DNA of 64,000 nt from an uncultured Ruminococcus sp. (GCA_902799245.1 CADBZY010000003.1:62001-126000), one strand, 5' to 3'. Positions 52,983 to 63,147 are shown, counted from the first letter of the stretch. The notes: generated from the sequence alone by a model not told the origin. Numbers and translations are program-made.

Positions 52983-53930
52983 TTAACCCTTGACAGCACC
53001 GCCGGTAACGCCTTCGACATAGTACCTCTGGAGGCACATGAAGAGGACGATAATCGGAACAGCTACGCAAACAGAACCAGCAGCGAACTGACGGAAGTAG
53101 GTATAGATTCTTGTCTTGTCGAGCATATCGTACAGTCCGATAGCAACCGTGTAGGTCTTGTAATTGGTACCCATGAGGAAGCGGGCGAAGATGAAGTCCA
53201 TCCACGGACCCATGAACGCGGTCAGTGCCTGATAAACGATGATCGGCTTGGACATCGGAAGAATAATCTTGAAGAAAACCTGCGCCTTGTTTGCGCCGTC
53301 GATCATAGCGGCTTCGTCCAAAGCCTTCGGAACGGTATCAAAGAAGCCCTTGACAACCTGGAATCCAAGACCTGACGCACCAGAATAAACGAGTATCAGT
53401 GCAAGCAGCGTCTTTTCGATACCAACCGACTTGAGAATGAAGTAAATGGCGATCATCGACATGAAGCCCGGGAACATGCCCATGATAAGAGCGATGTTCA
53501 TAAAAGGCTTACGCAGCTTAAAGCGCATTCTCGACATAACATAAGCAGTGGCAACGGCAAAAAGCGTAGAGATAACGCAGGAAATAGCTGCAACAAAAAG
53601 TGTATTCAGCCACATTCTGCCGAAATCGAAACCGTCTCTCGGTGTGAAAAGATCGACATAATTCTTCAATGTAAACGTCTGTGTATATCTGGTAATAACA
53701 CCTGTTTCCTCATTGACAACATCCCACGAGTAAGGCTGCGGGAAGAAGCCTGCTGTAAACGAACCGGGTTCAGCACGGAAGGATGTAAGTATAACCCACA
53801 GAATAGGTATAACCCAAATGATGGAGAGGACAATCAGAAAGATGTAGCTGGCGATAAGACCGGCTCTCTTTTGCGCCGCATAGCTCTTAGTCTTTTTGCC
53901 TGTAACAGCAGTAAGATTGTTTGCACTCAC
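52983..53930 (-). CDS. Sugar ABC transporter permease, MalG-like
   Basis: A 315-residue inner permease with six membrane segments. The coupling-helix EAA motif reads ALDEAAMIDGANKAQVFFKIILPMSKPI. N-terminal charged residues precede the first segment (YIFLIVLSIIWVIPILWVIL). It overlaps the MalF-like gene by four bases, so the two subunits are made together. The nearby binding protein, phosphorylase and glucanotransferase point to maltose/maltodextrin as substrate. The gene is last in the unit. Confidence 0.92.
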   Translation of the reverse strand: MSANNLTAVTGKKTKSYAAQKRAGLIASYIFLIVLSIIWVIPILWVILTSFRAEPGSFTAGFFPQPYSWDVVNEETGVITRYTQTFTLKNYVDLFTPRDGFDFGRMWLNTLFVAAISCVISTLFAVATAYVMSRMRFKLRKPFMNIALIMGMFPGFMSMIAIYFILKSVGIEKTLLALILVYSGASGLGFQVVKGFFDTVPKALDEAAMIDGANKAQVFFKIILPMSKPIIVYQALTAFMGPWMDFIFARFLMGTNYKTYTVAIGLYDMLDKTRIYTYFRQFAAGSVCVAVPIIVLFMCLQRYYVEGVTGGAVKG

Positions 53931-55285
53931 TGGAAAGCATCCTCCTCTTTGTAAGACTTAGATCTTGTATAGGTCAGCAGCGAGAAGGTTGCCGAGATAA
54001 TAAAGATCAAAATACCGATGGTAGAAGCCACGCTGTAGTCCATCTTATCCTTTGTCAAGGTATAGAGCCAAGTTACCAGAAGGTCGGTCTTACCAGCTAC
54101 GTAATACTCGGACGTCTGCGGACCACCGGCAGTCATCAAGTAGATAACATTAAAGTTGTTGATATTGCTGATAAAGGTTGTAATCAAATAGGGGGTCGTT
54201 GTGAATATAATCTGGGGCAGAGTAATCTTAAAGAACATCTGAACCGCATTCGCACCATCAACCGTGGCAGCCTCATAGAGATCCTGCGGAATATTCATCA
54301 GAATACCGCTGGACATCAGCATGGTATAAGGAATACCGATCCACATATTGACAATAATGATAATAACTCTTGCCCAATGCTCATTTGTGAGAAATGGTAC
54401 AGCGTTTGTGATACCATCAATCAAACCCCAGCTGATAAGTGTTCTATTGATAACGCCATATCCAGAGAAGAAGCTTCTCATAACAAGAAGTGAAATAAAC
54501 TGTGGCATGGCTATTGTAAGAACAAGAATAGATCTCCACAGCTTCTTGAACTTAATCCCCTTCTGATTGATGATCAAAGCAACAATGATGCCGAGGAAGT
54601 AGTTGGAAAAAGTTGCGAAGAACGCCCAGATCAACGTCCAGATAAGAACGCCGATGAAGGTGTGTGACATTCTGGAATCGCCGCCGAGCATACTGCCGAA
54701 ATTAGAAAATCCAACCCAGTCAAAAAGATGACCCGGTGCCTGATGCTTACTATCATAGTTAGTAAATGCAACAAGAATCATGTATACAAGCGGAAGTACC
54801 GAGAAAACAAGTATTCCGCAGATTGGAAGAAACAGAAGCGTTACATGAAATCTCGAATCAAGCAGCACTTTAACATCGTCAACAAATGAAGGAATCGGCT
54901 TACCATGATGTTCAAGCACTTGAACATTTTTGGCACTCTTATGGCTGCAATAACCTGTCCAGATAAAGCCAACGGTAATCATAAGCGTCAAAACGCCGAA
55001 AAGCAGGAACAACATAGAATTGTCGCCAAGCTTATACTCAGGCAGAAGCTTACCCGGAACCTCGACCCAACCTGTTTCAACGGTACCGAGTGTGATGAAG
55101 TTAATCAAATTCTGACAACCGCCTAATAACATAAACAGAACGTAGGCAACTTCTATCGCCAAAAAAGCTAAGCCCTTGATTATCTGCCCATGAATGAGAT
55201 TGCCGAGACCAAAAACGACGTAGGATAATTTGGTAATCAAACTATCCTGTATTTCGATCTTGTCGTCCAAGCTCTTTCTACTCAT
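53927..55285 (-). CDS. Sugar ABC transporter permease, MalF-like
   Basis: A 452-residue permease with about eight membrane segments and a short periplasm-facing insert after the first pair, as in MalF-type proteins of Gram-positives. The EAA loop reads DLYEAATVDGANAVQMFFKITLP. The N-terminal amphipathic part (MSRKSLDDKIEIQDSLITKL) is cytoplasmic. It is preceded by a 185-base spacer holding a hairpin after the binding-protein gene and is coupled by a four-base overlap to the MalG-like gene. Confidence 0.92.
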   Translation of the reverse strand: MSRKSLDDKIEIQDSLITKLSYVVFGLGNLIHGQIIKGLAFLAIEVAYVLFMLLGGCQNLINFITLGTVETGWVEVPGKLLPEYKLGDNSMLFLLFGVLTLMITVGFIWTGYCSHKSAKNVQVLEHHGKPIPSFVDDVKVLLDSRFHVTLLFLPICGILVFSVLPLVYMILVAFTNYDSKHQAPGHLFDWVGFSNFGSMLGGDSRMSHTFIGVLIWTLIWAFFATFSNYFLGIIVALIINQKGIKFKKLWRSILVLTIAMPQFISLLVMRSFFSGYGVINRTLISWGLIDGITNAVPFLTNEHWARVIIIIVNMWIGIPYTMLMSSGILMNIPQDLYEAATVDGANAVQMFFKITLPQIIFTTTPYLITTFISNINNFNVIYLMTAGGPQTSEYYVAGKTDLLVTWLYTLTKDKMDYSVASTIGILIFIISATFSLLTYTRSKSYKEEDAFQ

Positions 55286-55360
55286 TGGATTTCCTCACTT
55301 TCATAAAAATTCATAATACAAATGCAGTAAGAAAGAAATAATAATATTACATTGCATTTT

Positions 55361-55414
55361 AGTTAATTATAGCCTGAATATATCTATTAAACATATCCAG
55401 GCTACAATATTAAC
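55361..55414 (-). promoter_or_regulatory. Intercistronic hairpin between binding protein and permease genes
   Basis: An imperfect inverted repeat: AGTTAAT...TAGCCTG-ATAT pairs with ATAT-CAGGCTA...ATTAACT. No T run follows, so it is more like an mRNA-stabilising end than a terminator. Such structures give more binding protein than permease. Confidence 0.6.
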
Positions 55415-55470
55415 TTATAGTCTATGATTTACATATCGCTCACATTATACTTTGAAACCAGGAATTTCGC

Positions 55471-56727
55471 TTACTGAGCACTTTCAATGTTAGCTTTCAA
55501 ATCAGCAACCAACTTGTCAAGAGCTCCCTTAATAGCAGCTTCATCAGCCAAATTACCAGCAACAAGATCCGTCATAACAGCGGCTTCAAGATTCCAATAG
55601 CCGGAAATAGCATTATCGTTAAGAGGATCATTGTTGATTGTGTAAGCACCCTGTGCAACATCAGCAGCAACAACCGGATCAGCAGCAATCTTCTCGTTGG
55701 TAGCAAGAGCGGGAGCGGTTGGGCACTGACCAACCATTTCAAATCTCTTGAGCTGATTATCTTCGTTGGTGATATACTGGGCAAGATCCAAAGCAGCCTC
55801 AGGTTCCTTGGTATTTGCATTGAGAACGAGCAGCTTGGAACCGCCGAAGCACTTCATGTGGCTACCGTTCAGAGAAGGAAGTTCGACAACACCGAAGTTG
55901 TCACCCAAAGCGTCCTTAAAGTTATCTTTTGACCAATCCTGATAGAAAAGAGCAGAAGCAGATCCATCCTTCAGCATAGCAGCGGCATCGGTGTTACTGC
56001 CAACATTAACGATCTTTTTTGCGTCAATCTGTTCTTTAAGCCAAACAATCATCTTAACTGCTTCATCACTGTTAAGAGTGATATCTGTCTTATCACCGCC
56101 AGCGAAATGTGTGCATCCAGCAGAAGCAAACCATGTCATGGAATCCCATGCGCTTGTGAGAGGAGCGATAATCGGAGCAACGTTCTCTTTCGCAAGCATA
56201 CCTTCAAGAGTTTTAACCTCGTCCTCTGTGTAAACGCTCTTGTTGTAGAAGAGAATGTTAGCGGTGTTAGGAGCATAGGGGAAACCATAGTAGCCGCCAT
56301 CAAAAAGAGTAGTACCCAAAGCTGAATCACCGACAACAGCCTTGATCTGCTCAACAATGGAATCAGGCATCTTGTAGATAGCGTTGGAAGCGTTAAGCGC
56401 AGACAGCTGGTTGTTTGCAATACCAAAAACATCGGCAGCAGCCGTAATGTCGTTCAGAGCATCGGTAGTAGCAGCGTCTTCGCCCTTGATCTGAACATCA
56501 ACGGCAACAGACTTGACATCTTCATGCTCTGCAGCATACTTTGTAGCCCACTCAGCGGAAACTTCCTTCAGGAAATCCTGATCCTGTTCAGAGCCCCAGA
56601 GTACCAGGCTGATGTCTCTTGCTACAACTGCCTCAGAAGAAACGACTTCTTCCTTAGCAGAGCAGCTTGCCATAGCGCCGACTAACATTGCGGCTGCGAG
56701 TGAAAGTGCGAGAATTCTTTTTTTCAT
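55471..56727 (-). CDS. Maltodextrin-type ABC substrate-binding lipoprotein, MalE-like
   Basis: A 418-residue extracellular binding protein. The signal peptide MKKRILALSLAAAMLVGAMA ends at lipobox cysteine (MASC), so it is anchored to the membrane. The mature domain has the ISLVLWGSEQDQDFL and GYYGFPYAPNTANILFYNK pattern of the family-1 extracellular sugar-binding proteins, with many aromatic residues. Start at 56727 is set by GGAGGG nine bases upstream and by the signal peptide. It heads the transporter operon. No ATPase gene accompanies it; a shared MsmK-like ATPase elsewhere is inferred. Confidence 0.93.
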   Translation of the reverse strand: MKKRILALSLAAAMLVGAMASCSAKEEVVSSEAVVARDISLVLWGSEQDQDFLKEVSAEWATKYAAEHEDVKSVAVDVQIKGEDAATTDALNDITAAADVFGIANNQLSALNASNAIYKMPDSIVEQIKAVVGDSALGTTLFDGGYYGFPYAPNTANILFYNKSVYTEDEVKTLEGMLAKENVAPIIAPLTSAWDSMTWFASAGCTHFAGGDKTDITLNSDEAVKMIVWLKEQIDAKKIVNVGSNTDAAAMLKDGSASALFYQDWSKDNFKDALGDNFGVVELPSLNGSHMKCFGGSKLLVLNANTKEPEAALDLAQYITNEDNQLKRFEMVGQCPTAPALATNEKIAADPVVAADVAQGAYTINNDPLNDNAISGYWNLEAAVMTDLVAGNLADEAAIKGALDKLVADLKANIESAQ

Positions 56728-57063
56728 TTGGATAAACCCTCCATTAAATTTTTTTGAATGCCTCACGGCAATTCGCACAAATGTTTTAGGTTTGTCTGAG
56801 ATATTTTTATCCTCATTCAAAACCATAAATATAATACCTCACATTGTATGATTTGTCAATAGATTTTTTAAATTTTTTTTTGAAAATTTCAGTTTTATTT
56901 AATATATCATACTTATTTTAGTAATATTCGGTGTTATTTGACTCTTTTTTTCGTTAAAGACGAAAAAAAGCAAGTCGATATTCACAAGTTTTATCAACGT
57001 GAATATCGACTTGCTGTATATTTTTGCTACATTAGTCCTTTGTCAAAAATCACAAACGATTGA
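56728..57063 (-). promoter_or_regulatory. Intergenic region with malE promoter and glgP terminator
   Basis: Promoter on the minus strand: TTGACA (56854-56859), 17 bases, TATTAT (56831-56836), giving a 100-base leader. Further right lie the glgP terminator (56963-57014) and a second hairpin CTTTTTTTCG/CGAAAAAAAG (56944-56970) nested against it. No gene is seen here. No clear catabolite-repression site was recognised. Confidence 0.68.
56963..57014 (-). terminator. Terminator after glgP
   Basis: A perfect 16-bp stem GCAAGTCGATATTCAC (56970-56985) with its complement (56999-57014), 13-base loop, then T7 on the minus strand. Confidence 0.85.
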
Positions 57064-59406
57064 TCAGACTCCCCAGATCTCCGAGGCATATTCCTTAATT
57101 GTTCTGTCGCTGGAGAACTTGCCGGAGTTTGCCATATTCATGAAGCACTTCTTAGCAAATGCCTTCCTGTCGGAATAATCTGCGTTACATCTGAGCTTTG
57201 CGTCACAGTAGGGAATGAGGTCAAGAAGAATGAAATAATGATCGGGATGATGCCAATGAGCTCCGTCAAGCAGAGACGAATAAAGGTCGCGGAACATTCC
57301 TGAGCCTCCGTCGTCCAGTGTGCCGTCAATGAGAGTATCAAGCACCTTTTTGATTCTCGGATTTTCATCATAGAGCTTTCTCGAATTGTATCGATTCTTG
57401 TCATCGTACAGCTTGAGATCCTCTACTCTTGCGCCGAAGATATAGTTGTTTTCCTCGCCGGCCTGCTCGACAATCTCGACGTTTGCTCCGTCAAATGTGC
57501 CAAGTGTCACAGCGCCGTTGAGCATGAACTTCATGTTACCGGTGCCGGAGGCTTCCGTGCCGGCTGTCGAAATCTGCTCGGAGACATCCGCTGCGGGAGT
57601 GATCTTTTCGGCATAAGATACATTATAGTTGGAAACAAAGGAAACAGAGAGATACTGGTTGACATCAGGATCAGAAGCGACCAGCTTGCCTATCTCATTG
57701 ATAAACTTGATGATGCCCTTAGCCCTGTAGTAACCCGGAGCCGCCTTTGCACCGAAGATAAATGCAGTCGGGTTGAAATCCTTGATTCTGCCTTCCTTGA
57801 TGCCGAAGTAAATGTCAAGAATCGAGAAGGCGTTGAGAAGCTGGCGCTTATACTCGTGCAGTCTCTTGACCTGGATATCGAAAATGAAGTCAGGGTTAAC
57901 GGTAATGTTATCCATTTTCTTCATGTATTCGGCAAGCTCAACCTTCTTCTGATGCTTGATGTCGGCAAATGCGCGGAGTGTATCTTCATCATCGGCGAAC
58001 TGCTCCATCTTCTTAAGCTCAAAGAGATCGGTGATCCAGCCGTCGCCAATCTTGCCTGTGATAAAGGAAGCAAGCTCCTGATTGGCAAGAGCCAGCCAAC
58101 GGCGCTGGGTAATACCGTTCGTCTTATTGTTGAAACGCTCGGGATAGAGCTTATACCACTCGTGCAATGCGGTATCTTTCAGAATATCGGAGTGAATCTG
58201 CGCAACGCCGTTGGTGGAGTGCGTCGCATAGATGGCAATACGCGCCATATGAACCTGATCGTCACAGATGATTCTGAATATTCTCTGATCATCGCCAGTA
58301 ATGCCCTTGGACTCAAGCTCTTCCTGCAGAACCTTGTCAAGCGCTATGACATAATTGTAAACCTCGGGGATAACGTCATAGAAAAGGTTGGTATGCCATT
58401 TTTCAAGCGCTTCAGGCATAATGGTATGATTGGTGTACGCAAAGGTATCCTTTGCGTATGCGATGGCGTCCTTAAGCTCGATCTTTTCTTCTTCAACCAG
58501 AATTCTCAAAAATTCAGGAATAGAAACAACCGGATGCGTATCGTTGAGCTGGATCGCGTATTCCTCAGAGAAATGAGAGAAATCAGAGCCGTGGCGGGTC
58601 TTGTACTTGCGGATCATATCCTGCAGAGAAGCACTCGAGAAGAAATACTGCTGCTTTAAGCGAAGAACCTTGCCCTCATAAGTCTCATCATTGGGATAGA
58701 GAACAGCGGAAATAACCTCAGCGTCATTCTTTTCCGCTATGGATGCGGGTCTGTTGTTGCGGTTGAACTGGTCAAAGTCAAAAGAATTGACCGCCTCAGC
58801 CTGCCACAGACGAAGGGTATTGACCGTCTTGCCGCCGAAACCGATAACCGGCATGTCATAAGGAACAGCCTTAACGGTCTGACCGGAGAACTTAATCAGC
58901 ACGGCTTCTTCATCGCGGCGAATGGACCACGGATCACCGTAGGACTGCCAATCGTCGGCCTTTTCCTTCTGGAATCCGTTCTCAAAATACTGCTTGAAAA
59001 GACCGTATTTATAGCGGATGCCATATCCGTCGAGCGGAATGTTCTGTGTAGCCGCAGAATCAATAAAGCAGGCAGCCAGACGACCCAGACCGCCATTGCC
59101 GAGGGCGTCATCCTCAATATCTTCAAAAACATTGATGTCTATTCCTGCTGTAGCAAGCAGTTCCTTGGTGTCCTCGAGCAGACCGAGATTGAGCAGGTTG
59201 CTGTAGATCATTCTGCCGATAAGGAATTCAGCGGAAAGATACGCCGCTCTCTTGGTACCGGCAAACTTGTCTGCGCCGCGGTATGCCTGTGCAACGGCAG
59301 CCTTGGATACTGCGTTGTAAAGCTCCTTTGTGGTGGCGTTTTCAAGCGTCTTGCCGGAGTCAAGCTCCAGGCATTTAATTACATCGTTCTGAAAAATGGT
59401 ATTCAA
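57064..59406 (-). CDS. glgP: Glycogen/maltodextrin phosphorylase
   Basis: A 780-residue enzyme that releases glucose 1-phosphate from the ends of alpha-1,4-glucans. Marks are LSAEFLIGRM, ALGNGGLGRLAACF, YGIRYKYGLFKQ, QLNDTHP, FDIQVKRLHEYKRQ and the PLP lysine in EASGTGNMKFMLNG at about residue 627. Length fits the family. It begins five bases after the malQ stop, so both enzymes come from one message and act in sequence on maltodextrins brought in by the neighbouring transporter. No glycogen synthesis gene is in the window, so a degradative role is most likely. Confidence 0.95.
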   Translation of the reverse strand: MNTIFQNDVIKCLELDSGKTLENATTKELYNAVSKAAVAQAYRGADKFAGTKRAAYLSAEFLIGRMIYSNLLNLGLLEDTKELLATAGIDINVFEDIEDDALGNGGLGRLAACFIDSAATQNIPLDGYGIRYKYGLFKQYFENGFQKEKADDWQSYGDPWSIRRDEEAVLIKFSGQTVKAVPYDMPVIGFGGKTVNTLRLWQAEAVNSFDFDQFNRNNRPASIAEKNDAEVISAVLYPNDETYEGKVLRLKQQYFFSSASLQDMIRKYKTRHGSDFSHFSEEYAIQLNDTHPVVSIPEFLRILVEEEKIELKDAIAYAKDTFAYTNHTIMPEALEKWHTNLFYDVIPEVYNYVIALDKVLQEELESKGITGDDQRIFRIICDDQVHMARIAIYATHSTNGVAQIHSDILKDTALHEWYKLYPERFNNKTNGITQRRWLALANQELASFITGKIGDGWITDLFELKKMEQFADDEDTLRAFADIKHQKKVELAEYMKKMDNITVNPDFIFDIQVKRLHEYKRQLLNAFSILDIYFGIKEGRIKDFNPTAFIFGAKAAPGYYRAKGIIKFINEIGKLVASDPDVNQYLSVSFVSNYNVSYAEKITPAADVSEQISTAGTEASGTGNMKFMLNGAVTLGTFDGANVEIVEQAGEENNYIFGARVEDLKLYDDKNRYNSRKLYDENPRIKKVLDTLIDGTLDDGGSGMFRDLYSSLLDGAHWHHPDHYFILLDLIPYCDAKLRCNADYSDRKAFAKKCFMNMANSGKFSSDRTIKEYASEIWGV

Positions 59407-59411
59407 ATTGT

Positions 59412-60917
59412 TTACCTCCCATACATTTCGACAAGTCGCGCAACCTTTGCTGCGAGCTTATCCGACATCTGAGCCTTTGTTGCTCTCCATTCCCAGTTGC
59501 CTCCCAGCTTGGACGGGAAGTTCATTCTGGCGGAATTGTCAAGACCAAGATAATCCTGAAGCTGATAGATTACAGTATGAGCGCAGGACATAAAACCGGT
59601 CCTGATGATGGCATTCGGAATATTGTCAATAGTTTCACAGTCCAGATATTCCACTGCGTATCTCAGGCTCTCAATGCTCTTGTTGTCATCGCAGAAATAG
59701 CCGACAAGCGTTTCATTGTCATGCGTGCCGCCATATACGACATAATTTTCGGTTATATTGTGGGGCAGCATAACATTGTCGCTTCCGCCGTCAAAGCCGA
59801 ACTGGAGCACCTTCATGCCGGGATAACCGGCTTTTTTGAGCAGAGCCTCGACCTTTTCGTCCGAAACACCGAGATCCTCGGCTATTACGAGCGAATTGCC
59901 GAGAACGGAATTAATTGCGTTGATAAGATTTATGCCGGGACCTGGCATCCATTTGCCGCCTGCGGCGGTTGTCGCCTCTGCGGGAATAGAGAAATATTTG
60001 ACCACACCGATAAAATGATCAATACGGATAACGTCATACATCTTTGCCGAAGCACGCATACGCTGCTTCCACCAGGCAAAGCCGTTCTTTTCCATCTTTT
60101 CCCAGTCATAAAGGGGATTGCCCCAGAGCTGACCGTCAGTCGAGAAATTATCCGGCGGAACACCCGCTACCTTGACAGGCTTCTTTTCTTCATCAAGCTG
60201 GAAGAGATCGCCGTGAACCCAAGTGTCAGCGCTGTCCATTGCCACATAAATCGGAATATCACCTATGATCTTTATGCCCTTGCCATTGGCATAAGCCTTC
60301 AGTCTGTTCCATTGCTCAAAGAATTTGAACTGCAGGAACTTCCAGAAAGCAACGTCGTTGGCGAGCTTATCAGTATAAAGCTTGATCGCGCCCGGTTTTC
60401 TGAGACGAATATCGTTTTCCCACAACTGCCATTCACGGTTGTCAAAATAAAACTTGAGAGCCATGAAAAGACTGTAGTCATCAAGCCAGAAAACATTATC
60501 CTCACAGAACTTTCTGAACTCCGGCATTGATCTGTGGTTACTGCGGTCAAAGGCCTTGCGGAGAACGGTAAACCTTGATTCAAAGATCTTAGCATAATCA
60601 ACCTTTGTCGCGTCATAACCCCAGTCATGGCAGTTGATCTCGTCATACTGAAGAAGACCTTCTTCAACGAGTGTGTCAAGATCTATGAAATAAGGGTTGC
60701 CAGCAAAAGCTGAAAAAGCCTGATAAGGCGAGTCGCCAAAGCTGGTCGGTCCGATGGGCAGAACTTGCCAGTAACGCTGCTGCGCCTTTCTGAGAAAATC
60801 TACAAATTCATAAGCAGCTTTGCCAAGCGTACCTATGCCGTATGGAGACGGCAAACTGGTAACTGACATAAGTATGCCTGAACCGCGCTGGAATGAAGAT
60901 GCTTCCTTCTGAGCCAA
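59412..60917 (-). CDS. malQ: 4-alpha-glucanotransferase (amylomaltase)
   Basis: A 501-residue GH77 enzyme that disproportionates maltodextrins. It shows GSGILMSVTSLPSPYGIG at the N-terminus, QVLPIGPTSFGDSPYQAFSA, the catalytic region VIRIDHFIGVVKYFSIP (nucleophile Asp), VIAEDLGV (acid-base Glu) and YGGTHDNETLVGYF. The start is TTG at 60917, with GAAGG 12 bases upstream; a downstream Met would cut off the conserved N-terminus. It leads the malQ-glgP operon, divergent from the secreted amylase. Confidence 0.94.
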   Translation of the reverse strand: MAQKEASSFQRGSGILMSVTSLPSPYGIGTLGKAAYEFVDFLRKAQQRYWQVLPIGPTSFGDSPYQAFSAFAGNPYFIDLDTLVEEGLLQYDEINCHDWGYDATKVDYAKIFESRFTVLRKAFDRSNHRSMPEFRKFCEDNVFWLDDYSLFMALKFYFDNREWQLWENDIRLRKPGAIKLYTDKLANDVAFWKFLQFKFFEQWNRLKAYANGKGIKIIGDIPIYVAMDSADTWVHGDLFQLDEEKKPVKVAGVPPDNFSTDGQLWGNPLYDWEKMEKNGFAWWKQRMRASAKMYDVIRIDHFIGVVKYFSIPAEATTAAGGKWMPGPGINLINAINSVLGNSLVIAEDLGVSDEKVEALLKKAGYPGMKVLQFGFDGGSDNVMLPHNITENYVVYGGTHDNETLVGYFCDDNKSIESLRYAVEYLDCETIDNIPNAIIRTGFMSCAHTVIYQLQDYLGLDNSARMNFPSKLGGNWEWRATKAQMSDKLAAKVARLVEMYGR

Positions 60918-61263
60918 AAAAAATCACAACCTTCCCGAAGAGTTAAAAATTGCCATATGCATATTACCATAAATAAGGGCAACTGTCAATAGATTATTGG
61001 CTGTTAATTTCAAATTTTTAACGTTATTTTTTTAATTTTTTTGTATTTTATGTTATTTACTATAATATTTTCATGCATTTTAACAACTTTTCATTTATCC
61101 TGAGATAACCGACTGATAAATTTATGGTTTCTAATGTAATTTAAGAGCAAAACTCATTGACATAAGCAAAGAAATAATTTATAATTATAGCATATCAAAC
61201 AAATTGCCGATTGATTGTGTATTGTTTAAGTAATCATTCGACAACGTGAAAGGATGAACTGTT
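60918..61263. promoter_or_regulatory. Divergent promoter region of malQ and the secreted amylase
   Basis: Minus strand: TTGACA (60984-60989), 17 bases, TAATAT (60961-60966) for malQ. Plus strand: TTGACA (61157-61162), 17 bases, TATAAT (61180-61185) for the amylase. Both are near-perfect, with about 170 bases between the -35 boxes; the middle is AT-rich and holds no gene. No regulator gene of the LacI type is adjacent. Confidence 0.72.
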
Positions 61264-63147
61264 TTGAACCTGAAAAAAAAGATGCAGTCAGCGCTGATAA
61301 TTGCGTTTGCAATGCTGACGATGCTCGTTTCCTGTGGTACGGAAGAGACTGTACAAGAGATAAAAAAGCCTTGCGTGCCGGATGAAACAATCGTAGAGTA
61401 CGACGACAAATACAAGAACTTTTACGAGATATTCGTTCGTTCCTTCAAAGACTCCGACGGCGACGGATACGGCGATTTCAACGGAATCACACAGAAGCTC
61501 GACTACCTGAAGCCCGCTTCCGGAGCCGCTTCAAGCTACTCCCTCGGCATCAACGCCATATGGCTCATGCCGATCTGCCCTTCACCTTCTTACCACAAAT
61601 ACGATATTTCAGATTACTGCGCTGTAGATTCTATGTACGGCACCATGGAGGATTTTGAAAACCTCGTTCAGAAATGCCACGATCGCAACATTTCAGTCAT
61701 TATCGATATGGTGCTCAATCATACCTCCAAGGAGCACAAATGGTTCGAAGCATTCTCTGAACTGATCCGCTGCAGTGAAACAGGTAAGGAAAGTGAACTC
61801 GATCCAAAGTATGCGGAATATTACTCTTATGTCACCGCCGAGGAAATGGAAAAGGACGGCATAGCCACCACCAAAGACAGCTATACTTATTATTCTTACC
61901 ACGGCAGAAGATTCCAGAGAATACCCGGCAGCAAAAGCTTTTACGAGTGCAATTTCAGCGACGATATGCCGGAACTGAATTACGACAGTCCCTATGTCTG
62001 GGAGGAAATAGAAAAAATATGTGACTTCTGGATCAGCAAGGGGGTTGACGGGTTCCGGTTTGACGCTGTTCTTTATTTCTACATGAACGACACCGCCCTG
62101 AACACCAAGGTGCTAAAGCGAATCTGCGATTACTGCAAGTCTAAAAAACCAAATTTCTACACTGTAGGAGAAGCATGGACTGGCAACAGCACCGTCAGGA
62201 AGTATTTCGACAGCGGATTTGACAGCTTTTTCAATTTCACATTTGCCAATTCCACCGGACTCATTTCTACTGTGGTTAAGAGCAAACAAGGCAGTGAATT
62301 TGCCAGAAAGATCCAGAACTGGAACAATGAGCTCAAGCTCGTCTCGGCTTCCGACGCTATAGACGCTCCGTTCCTTTCCAACCACGATATGAGCCGTTCT
62401 TCATCTTACTTTACTACCTCCGGTCAGAAAAAAATGGCAGCAAGCATCTATCTGATGATGCCCGGTAATACATTTATCTATTACGGAGAGGAAATTGGCC
62501 TTATAGGCAACACAAAATACAGTGAGAAAAAGGATCCGACAGCGCGTACCCCGATCAAGTGGTCCAATGCGGAGGGAACTATCGGTATGACATATCCTCC
62601 GAATGCCGACCTGACAGTCAAGCAGGATTCAATTGACGGCGTGGCGGAACAGCTTAAAGACGAGGATTCGCTTCTCACACATTATCGCCTGCTGCTGAAG
62701 CTCAAGAACCAGAATCCACAGATTGCCCGCGGTACAGTTACTGCCTTGGATTTCGGAAAGCAGTCAATATGCGCCTACACCAGTATTTATGACCGAACGG
62801 CCGTCATGGTCATTCACAATCTGAGTCTCGAAGATACAGAGATTGACCTGAACGCAGCAGGTTATGCGGATTTCGATGAACTGAGAGGGTATGTCGTCAG
62901 CAAAAACGCTGAGGACGAAAAAGAAATGGACAGCGTTCCCGCGCTTGGCGATCCCTCTTCAAAAGAAGAAGTAAACACGGAAGAACAGGAAGCTATCGCT
63001 ACCATTGAAAACGGTAAGCTTCATCTCCCGCGCAGAACTACTGTTGTGCTTCGCTCATCCAAGCATTACGACGATGTGGTCATCAATCCCGACTCAATAG
63101 AAACTTCTCCAGAAGACGAAAAGGTTCAGACAATGGACGAAAGCTGA
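61264..63147 (+). CDS. Secreted alpha-amylase family (GH13) lipoprotein
   Basis: A 627-residue extracellular enzyme for starch or maltodextrin. The signal peptide ends in lipobox LVSC. GH13 regions are YEIFVRSFKDSDGDGYGDFNG, INAIWLMPI, VIIDMVLNHTS (region I), DGFRFDAVLYF (nucleophile Asp near 266), FYTVGEAW (acid-base Glu near 303) and LSNHDMSR (Asp near 374); the usual His after the nucleophile motif is replaced by Tyr-Phe. A C-terminal beta domain and an acidic tail follow. The start is TTG at 61264 with AAAGGA about ten bases upstream. It is monocistronic and divergent from malQ, which suggests joint control by maltodextrin. Confidence 0.92.
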   Translation: MNLKKKMQSALIIAFAMLTMLVSCGTEETVQEIKKPCVPDETIVEYDDKYKNFYEIFVRSFKDSDGDGYGDFNGITQKLDYLKPASGAASSYSLGINAIWLMPICPSPSYHKYDISDYCAVDSMYGTMEDFENLVQKCHDRNISVIIDMVLNHTSKEHKWFEAFSELIRCSETGKESELDPKYAEYYSYVTAEEMEKDGIATTKDSYTYYSYHGRRFQRIPGSKSFYECNFSDDMPELNYDSPYVWEEIEKICDFWISKGVDGFRFDAVLYFYMNDTALNTKVLKRICDYCKSKKPNFYTVGEAWTGNSTVRKYFDSGFDSFFNFTFANSTGLISTVVKSKQGSEFARKIQNWNNELKLVSASDAIDAPFLSNHDMSRSSSYFTTSGQKKMAASIYLMMPGNTFIYYGEEIGLIGNTKYSEKKDPTARTPIKWSNAEGTIGMTYPPNADLTVKQDSIDGVAEQLKDEDSLLTHYRLLLKLKNQNPQIARGTVTALDFGKQSICAYTSIYDRTAVMVIHNLSLEDTEIDLNAAGYADFDELRGYVVSKNAEDEKEMDSVPALGDPSSKEEVNTEEQEAIATIENGKLHLPRRTTVVLRSSKHYDDVVINPDSIETSPEDEKVQTMDES

